Shown piece after piece: positions 57,062-64,000 of a DNA stretch of 64,000 nt. The stretch lies in the NCBI RefSeq assembly GCF_018343775.1, contig NZ_CP074349.1, positions 5,788,501 through 5,852,500 of the forward strand, read 5' to 3'. How positions within the stretch are numbered: position 1 is the first letter of the stretch; each line of letters opens with the position of its first letter. A program made the translations under genes and the position numbers. The stretch is from Pseudomonas cichorii (lineage in GTDB: Bacteria > Pseudomonadota > Gammaproteobacteria > Pseudomonadales > Pseudomonadaceae). The notes under the pieces are model-generated. The model saw only the letters and a list, made by a program, of their open reading frames with translations, ran no database searches and was not told the DNA's origin.

Positions 57062-57562
57062 ATGCCTTCTCAGCACTCGGCCCTACATACGCTCTACAAC
57101 GATCACCATGGCTGGCTCCATTCATGGCTGCGCAGCAAACTGGGCAATGGCGCCGATGCCGCCGACCTCGCCCAGGATACGTTTGTACGGCTGCTCAATC
57201 GCAGCGAACTGCTTGAGCTGAAAACCCCGCGAGCCTTCCTGCGCACCGTTGCCAGAGGCCTGGTCATCGACCATTGGCGCCGTGAAGAACTTGAGCGGGC
57301 CTACCTGGAAGCCATTGCTCATTTATCGCCCAGCGAAACCCCTTCGCCCGAGTCACGCGAGCTGGTGTTTGAGTTGCTGGAAAGCATTGCCCGAATGCTC
57401 GACGGCCTCAAACCCAAAGTCAGGCAGGCGTTTTTGCTGGCTCAATGCGAGGGAATGCCACACAAGCAGATTGCCGCCCAGATGGGTGTCTCCCTGCGCT
57501 CGGTCGAACGCTACATCGCCGACGCCCTTTATCACTGCTATCTGCTGCGATACAACGCATGA
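57062..57562 (+). CDS. FecI-type ECF sigma factor
   Basis: 166 residues. Region 2 (about 5-70: LYNDHHGWLHSWLRSKLGNG, ADLAQDTFVRLLN, TPRAFLRTVARGLVIDHWRR) and region 4 (about 105-160: VRQAFLLAQCEGMPHKQIAA and MGVSLRSVERYIADAL) make a classic iron-starvation ECF sigma factor. ATG 57062 gives the usual N-terminus. It is coupled to the FecR-type gene by a four-base overlap and lies behind a Fur box, so iron-starved cells make it; it then drives the TonB receptor gene. Confidence 0.92.
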   Translation: MPSQHSALHTLYNDHHGWLHSWLRSKLGNGADAADLAQDTFVRLLNRSELLELKTPRAFLRTVARGLVIDHWRREELERAYLEAIAHLSPSETPSPESRELVFELLESIARMLDGLKPKVRQAFLLAQCEGMPHKQIAAQMGVSLRSVERYIADALYHCYLLRYNA

Positions 57563-58548
57563 GCCGTACCTTGCAGCCGTCTCGCCACAACCAGCCTTCG
57601 CCGCAGGTCGTAAGGCAGGCCATCCAATGGTCAATGCGCCTGAACGACTCGTCAGCCGACCCGAGCCTGCGCAAGCAATGTGAACAGTGGCGAACCGAGC
57701 ATGAGTGTGCCTGGCAACGTATCCAGGCCCTGAGCAATGAGCTGAACAGCAGCTTCCAGGCCTTGCCCGGATCGGGAGCAGCCTTCGAGGCACTTGAGAA
57801 AAGTGCGCAGCGACTGGGACGCAGGCAAACCCTGAAATTACTGTCCGGTATCGCAGTGCTGGGCTCCGCGGCCTGGCTCTCTCGTGATATCGCGCCCTGG
57901 CAACAATGGCAGGCCGACTTTGCAACCGGCGTGGGCGAGCGCAACAGTTATCGGTTGCAAGATGGCACGGACCTTCAATTGAACACTGACAGTGCGGTGG
58001 ACCAGGACTTCAATGCCCGGCATCGCTTGATAAACCTCACGCGCGGAGAGATTCTGGTTGCCTGTGGGGCCGATTCGCACAGTGTCACCCCAAGGCCGTT
58101 ACTGGTGCAGAGCCGCCATGCTCTCTTTGAAGGGATCGGCGCACGCTTCGTTGTTCGTCAGGATCAGGACAGCACCCGGGTCAGCGTGACGAAAGGCAGC
58201 CTGATTATCCGTTCGCCTGCCACCTCACCTGTAGACGTGAAGGCTGGCCAGAGTTATTCGGTTTCCGGACAGCGCGCCACCCTGCTGCCGCCACTGGATA
58301 TGGAAGCGGGCGCCTGGGCCGATGGTCTGATCGTGACGAAGGGGATGCGCCTGGGAGATTTCCTCGCAGAAGTCGGACGCTATCGCCGTGGCTACCTTGG
58401 GTGTGCGGATGACATTGCCGATCTGCGTCTTTCCGGCGTGTTCAGGCTGGAAGATACCGACAGGTTGCTGGAGGTTCTGCCTCAGACACTTCCTGTGAGG
58501 CTCAGTTACCGCACACGTTGGTGGGTGACATTGCAGCGTCAGGCCTGA
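57559..58548 (+). CDS. FecR-type anti-sigma/signal-transducing protein
   Basis: 329 residues. A cytoplasmic N-terminus (about 1-85, QAIQWSMRLNDSSADPSLRK then QCEQWRTEHECAWQRIQAL, the DUF4880 sigma-binding domain), one membrane helix (LKLLSGIAVLGSAAWLSRDI), and a periplasmic FecR domain (about 115-320: GERNSYRLQDGTDLQLNTDS, LINLTRGEILVACG). It holds the sigma factor inactive until the TonB receptor's signalling domain reports ligand. Overlaps the sigma gene by four bases. Confidence 0.92.
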   Translation: MSRTLQPSRHNQPSPQVVRQAIQWSMRLNDSSADPSLRKQCEQWRTEHECAWQRIQALSNELNSSFQALPGSGAAFEALEKSAQRLGRRQTLKLLSGIAVLGSAAWLSRDIAPWQQWQADFATGVGERNSYRLQDGTDLQLNTDSAVDQDFNARHRLINLTRGEILVACGADSHSVTPRPLLVQSRHALFEGIGARFVVRQDQDSTRVSVTKGSLIIRSPATSPVDVKAGQSYSVSGQRATLLPPLDMEAGAWADGLIVTKGMRLGDFLAEVGRYRRGYLGCADDIADLRLSGVFRLEDTDRLLEVLPQTLPVRLSYRTRWWVTLQRQA

Positions 58549-58632
58549 TTATTTTTGGCGGGTTTGGCTCAGGTGTCCGGCATGGAGATCAGTAACCCCC
58601 TCTTCTGATTGAACGTGACGGAATTGCCTCCC

Positions 58633-61125
58633 ATGACACGGCCTCAAGGTATATCGCACTCATCCGACTCGCCAGCGCTGCGCATGGCCATTCGGGCAGC
58701 ATTGATCTCCATGACTCTGGGCACAGCGGTCCTGCCGCTTCAGGTGCAGGCTCAGGAAAGCGCCTCATCAGCCAGTGCCATACGCAGCTATTCCATACCG
58801 GCAGCACCGCTGGGTGATGCACTGAATCAATTCGCCCGGCAGGCGGGCATCACCTTGTCCGCCACACCGGCACAAACGGCAGGAGCCCGCTCAACGGGAT
58901 TGCAGGGTAATTATTCAGTCGATCAGGCATTGAGCATTCTGCTGGGTGGCAGCGGCTTGCAGGCCGTGTCACAGAATGGCAGCGCTTATGTATTACGTGC
59001 GGCTGAAGAGCAGACGTTATCGCTGCCAGACACGGACATTCGCGGGTTCGCCCTGGGCAATGCCTTGGGCAGCATGGAAGGCTACAACGCGACTCACAGC
59101 CAGATCGCCACCAAGACCAGCACCTCATTGCTGGAAACCTCACAGTCTGTCTCAGTGGTCACCCGTCAACAGATGGACGATCAGGGTTCGCAGACAGTTT
59201 CCCAAGCCATGCGCTACACACCCGGCGTACTGACCAATCCCTATGGCGCTACTCATCGGTACGACTATGTCGCGATGCGCGGTTTCAACGACGGGTCTGT
59301 GGATAACATCTATCTGGATGGCTTGAAGTCCATGGGGGATAGCGGGACTTACAGCACCATGCAGGTCGATCCGTACTTCCTTGAGCGGGTCGATATCCTC
59401 AAGGGTCCTTCATCGGTACTTTATGGCCGCAGCTCACCGGGCGGTCTGGTGGCGCTGACCAGCAAGAAACCTCTCTATGAGCCCTATCACCAGATCCAGG
59501 CCACTGCCGGCACACAAGGTCAGCGAGGCCTTGCCTTCGATTTCAGCGGCCCAGTGGATGAAGACAAACGCATTGCCTATCGCCTGACCGGGCTGACCGA
59601 CAGATCCGACACTCAGTTCGATCATGTGGAGGAGAAGCGCTATGCATTGGCTCCCACCGTCAGCATCGATTTCAACGAAGACACGTCGCTGACACTGCAA
59701 GCTTATCTGCAGCATGATCCCGAAGGCGGTTATCACGGTGGCGTGCCGGCAGATGGCGCACTTCATCAACGCAACGGCCAGCGCATTTCACAGAACTTCT
59801 TCGACGGCGAGCCAGGTGTGGACGGCTTCAGCCGTGACCAGCAGTCATTCGGCTATCAATTCGAGCATCGCTTCAATGATGTCTTCACGGCCCGGCAGAA
59901 CTTTCGCTACCTGGACTCCAAAGTGAAGAACGATCAGGTTTACGCCTATGGCTGGACCAGTGCGACCGGCAATGAACTGAACCGTTATTACTCGGGAGGC
60001 GATGAGCGTCTGCATGCATTCATCGTCGATAACATGTTGCAGGCGGAGTTCTTTACCGGCTCGGCCAAGCACACGACATTGCTCGGCGTAGACTATCAAC
60101 GGCGCAAAACCGTGGTTGACTGGACCAGCGGCCAGGCAGCCCCCCTGAATGCTTTCAATCCCGTGTATGGCAATTCCGCCATCAGTTATTACAGCCCAAC
60201 CAGCTACCTGCGTCGCCTGGAACAGACAGGCCTTTATGCGCAGGACCTGATCGAGCTGGACAAGTGGCGTTTCTCCCTGGGGCTGCGCCAGGACTGGGTG
60301 GAAACCTCGGACGAGAACCGACTGGCCGAGACCGGGCGTCCGGCAGGGACCGAAATCAGTGACAAGCGAACCAAGCTCACTGGCCGGGCCGGTGTGCTTT
60401 ACCTGTTCGATAACGGGATTGCGCCGTATCTGAGTTATTCCGAGTCATTCAACCCGAACTCTTACTCCGACAGCAGCGGTAACCCGCTGGCACCTACGGA
60501 CGGCACCCAATGGGAAGCCGGGATCAAGTATCAGCCGCCAGGTACCGAGAATCTGTTTACAGCCTCGGTGTTCCATATCGATCAGGAGAACCTGGCTTCC
60601 AAGCTGCCTCAAGAGAATTTCTATCGCCCTGTTGGCGCAGTACGTTCCCAAGGGCTGGAGCTTGAAGCGCATATGCAACTGACCGACAACTTCAAGGTGC
60701 TGGGCAGTTACACACTGACGGACATCGAATACTCGAAGTCGATGATCAGCACATTGAGTACCGCCACCAATCTCATCGAGAACAAAGGCAACTCTCCTAC
60801 GCAGGCCCCCAGACAAATGGCTTCGATCTGGGGTGATTATGCATTCGACAGCGGCGCTCTCGACGGGCTGCGTCTGGGCGGTGGTGTGCGGTATGTTGGC
60901 TATAGCTGGGCAGATGCTGAAAACACCATGAAGGTCCCGGCTTACACATTGCTGGATGCATCCGTGGGATATGACCTGAGCAAGGTGGGGCTGAAAGGTG
61001 TTGATGTGCGGGTGAATGCCAACAACCTGACCAACGAATCCTATGTGGCGTCATGCGCAAGCCTGAGCTTCTGTTACATGGGCGAAGAGCGAAATGTGAG
61101 TGCGACCCTGAGTTATCAGTTCTAA
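58633..61125 (+). CDS. TonB-dependent siderophore receptor with signalling domain
   Basis: 830 residues: signal peptide (LISMTLGTAVLPLQVQAQ), STN signalling domain (about 45-110, IPAAPLGDALNQFARQAGIT, LSILLGG) that contacts FecR, plug (about 140-270, TSLLETSQSVSVVTRQQMDD, VRGFNDGSVDNIYLDG, VDILKGPSSVLYGRSSPGGL) and a 22-strand barrel ending in SATLSYQF with terminal Phe. It is of the ferrichrome/hydroxamate (FhuA/FoxA-like) group by resemblance; the exact siderophore is unknown. The start ATG at 58633 is chosen since earlier TTG/GTG codons add a few residues only. Confidence 0.93.
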   Translation: MTRPQGISHSSDSPALRMAIRAALISMTLGTAVLPLQVQAQESASSASAIRSYSIPAAPLGDALNQFARQAGITLSATPAQTAGARSTGLQGNYSVDQALSILLGGSGLQAVSQNGSAYVLRAAEEQTLSLPDTDIRGFALGNALGSMEGYNATHSQIATKTSTSLLETSQSVSVVTRQQMDDQGSQTVSQAMRYTPGVLTNPYGATHRYDYVAMRGFNDGSVDNIYLDGLKSMGDSGTYSTMQVDPYFLERVDILKGPSSVLYGRSSPGGLVALTSKKPLYEPYHQIQATAGTQGQRGLAFDFSGPVDEDKRIAYRLTGLTDRSDTQFDHVEEKRYALAPTVSIDFNEDTSLTLQAYLQHDPEGGYHGGVPADGALHQRNGQRISQNFFDGEPGVDGFSRDQQSFGYQFEHRFNDVFTARQNFRYLDSKVKNDQVYAYGWTSATGNELNRYYSGGDERLHAFIVDNMLQAEFFTGSAKHTTLLGVDYQRRKTVVDWTSGQAAPLNAFNPVYGNSAISYYSPTSYLRRLEQTGLYAQDLIELDKWRFSLGLRQDWVETSDENRLAETGRPAGTEISDKRTKLTGRAGVLYLFDNGIAPYLSYSESFNPNSYSDSSGNPLAPTDGTQWEAGIKYQPPGTENLFTASVFHIDQENLASKLPQENFYRPVGAVRSQGLELEAHMQLTDNFKVLGSYTLTDIEYSKSMISTLSTATNLIENKGNSPTQAPRQMASIWGDYAFDSGALDGLRLGGGVRYVGYSWADAENTMKVPAYTLLDASVGYDLSKVGLKGVDVRVNANNLTNESYVASCASLSFCYMGEERNVSATLSYQF

Positions 61126-61144
61126 ACAGCCGCTCTTACTCAGC

Positions 61145-61176
61145 AGCCAGCCTTCGACAATAGAGGCTGGCTTTTT
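61145..61176 (+). terminator. Terminator of the siderophore receptor gene
   Basis: AGCCAGCCT (61145-61153) pairs with AGGCTGGCT (61164-61172), followed by TTTT, 20 bases after the stop codon. Confidence 0.9.
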
Positions 61177-61214
61177 CATGGGCGCTGATTGAGTACCCGT
61201 TTGCAGGAAGCAGA

Positions 61215-61255
61215 AAGACAAAACCCCTGTCTGCGTCAGCAGACAGGGGTTTCGG
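61215..61255 (-). terminator. Terminator of the rRNA operon
   Basis: AAACCCCTGTCTGC and its inverse GCAGACAGGGGTTT flank a four-base loop; on the minus strand it follows the last 5S gene and ends in TTTTG. Confidence 0.85.
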
Positions 61256-61262
61256 AATGAAT

Positions 61263-61378
61263 CTTGACGATGACCTACTCTCACATGGGGAAACCCCACA
61301 CTACCATCGGCGATGCATCGTTTCACTACTGAGTTCGGGATGGGATCAGGTGGTTCCAATGCTCTATGGTCGTCAAGA
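61263..61378 (-). rRNA. 5S ribosomal RNA, second copy of the operon
   Basis: 116 bases matching Pseudomonas 5S rRNA on the minus strand: starts CTTGACGACCATAGAGC and ends GTAGGTCATCGTCAAG, with GGAACCACCTGATCCCATCC in between. It differs from the other copy (61488-61603) by one base inside (CACTACTGAG here against CACTGCTGAG there, plus strand). Confidence 0.96.
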
Positions 61379-61437
61379 AATTCTGTGGCCGATCCGTTAC
61401 CAGGTAACGTGTCAGCAAAATTGAGTGACTTCTACTT

Positions 61438-61477
61438 AAAGACAAAACCCCCACCTGCGTATGCAGATGGGGGTTCT
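61438..61477 (-). terminator. Hairpin between the two 5S genes
   Basis: AACCCCCATCTGCAT and inverse ATGCAGATGGGGGTT-like arms (imperfect in one position, ACCTGCGTATGCAGAT in the middle), terminator-like on the minus strand with a T-rich tail. The 5S gene and its following hairpin seem to have been duplicated together. Confidence 0.7.
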
Positions 61478-61487
61478 GAATTTGAAT

Positions 61488-61603
61488 CTTGACGATGACC
61501 TACTCTCACATGGGGAAACCCCACACTACCATCGGCGATGCATCGTTTCACTGCTGAGTTCGGGATGGGATCAGGTGGTTCCAATGCTCTATGGTCGTCA
61601 AGA
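61488..61603 (-). rRNA. 5S ribosomal RNA, first copy of the operon
   Basis: Minus-strand copy directly after 23S, same sequence as the second copy except for one base. Two 5S genes in one rRNA operon are known in some Pseudomonas operons. Confidence 0.96.
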
Positions 61604-61750
61604 AATTCGGTAGCCGGTGCGTACTTGGGTACGTACCCGCGAATGGGTGTGTAATAGAGGTGTTTCGGTAATCTGTGTGTGGCGCAAACTTTCGGTTCGT
61701 CATCTTCACTACACCGCAATCCGCTCTTCGCAGATTGCTTGGGTGTTATA

Positions 61751-64000
<2,250 letters not shown>

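Overview
The window looks like a chromosomal segment of a plant-associated fluorescent Pseudomonas, most likely of the P. syringae group. The reasons are: gene content typical of the genus (OprD-type porin, AguA/AguB, DctB/DctD, NudE/CysQ/YrfG, FdhD with a YdeP-type oxidoreductase, FecI/FecR/TonB receptor), the genus-specific palindrome built on GCGAATTCATTCGCGAA in four intergenic gaps, an Rsm-type small RNA, and a complete mgo (pvf) operon, which is known from P. syringae and relatives. Species is inference; no marker gene was compared by computation.

Layout. 1-2816: D-glucarate catabolism (gudD, MFS permease) divergent from a LysR regulator. 3016-5834: a glycosyltransferase/2OG-Fe(II) oxygenase pair, a membrane-anchored J-domain protein and an orphan terminator. 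6371-16775: a 10.35-kb genomic island inserted in the 3' end of tRNA-Thr(TGT). It is bounded by a 16-bp direct repeat and carries a P4-type integrase, a degenerate zone with a truncated NERD gene, and an AT-rich cargo of defence-type genes: a Hachiman-like HamA/HamB pair, an IS-transposase remnant, a translationally coupled membrane protein plus membrane-anchored nuclease-like protein, a putative AbiC-family protein, a small multi-pass membrane protein and a putative ADP-ribosyltransferase. A short repeat follows each of the last three genes. 16784-20790: a scrambled accessory zone with an orphan antitoxin, small Pseudomonas-specific ORFs behind a repeated leader element, and gene fragments.

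20853-43170 is mostly conserved core: porin, agmatine-to-putrescine enzymes, a three-module kinase/aminotransferase fusion, rfbBAC, dctBD, nucleotide housekeeping genes, a formate-dehydrogenase-like locus and cell-envelope proteins. 43203-45721 holds an rsmX-type sRNA with a GacA-like upstream site, followed directly by a type II restriction-modification pair. 45802-50413 holds single genes (DUF945, HAD phosphatase, aldo/keto reductase, GntR regulator).

50414-56973 is the mgoBCAD operon, preceded by an unusually long AT-rich promoter region. It should make a leucine-derived diazeniumdiolate-type signal (leudiazen family) controlling virulence. 57016-61176 is a Fur-box-controlled FecI/FecR/TonB-receptor iron uptake unit. 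The window ends in an rRNA operon on the minus strand: two 5S genes, each with its own hairpin, and the 3' three quarters of a 23S gene.

The strongest candidates for undescribed biology are the cargo genes at 13131-16524 in the island and the repeat between them.
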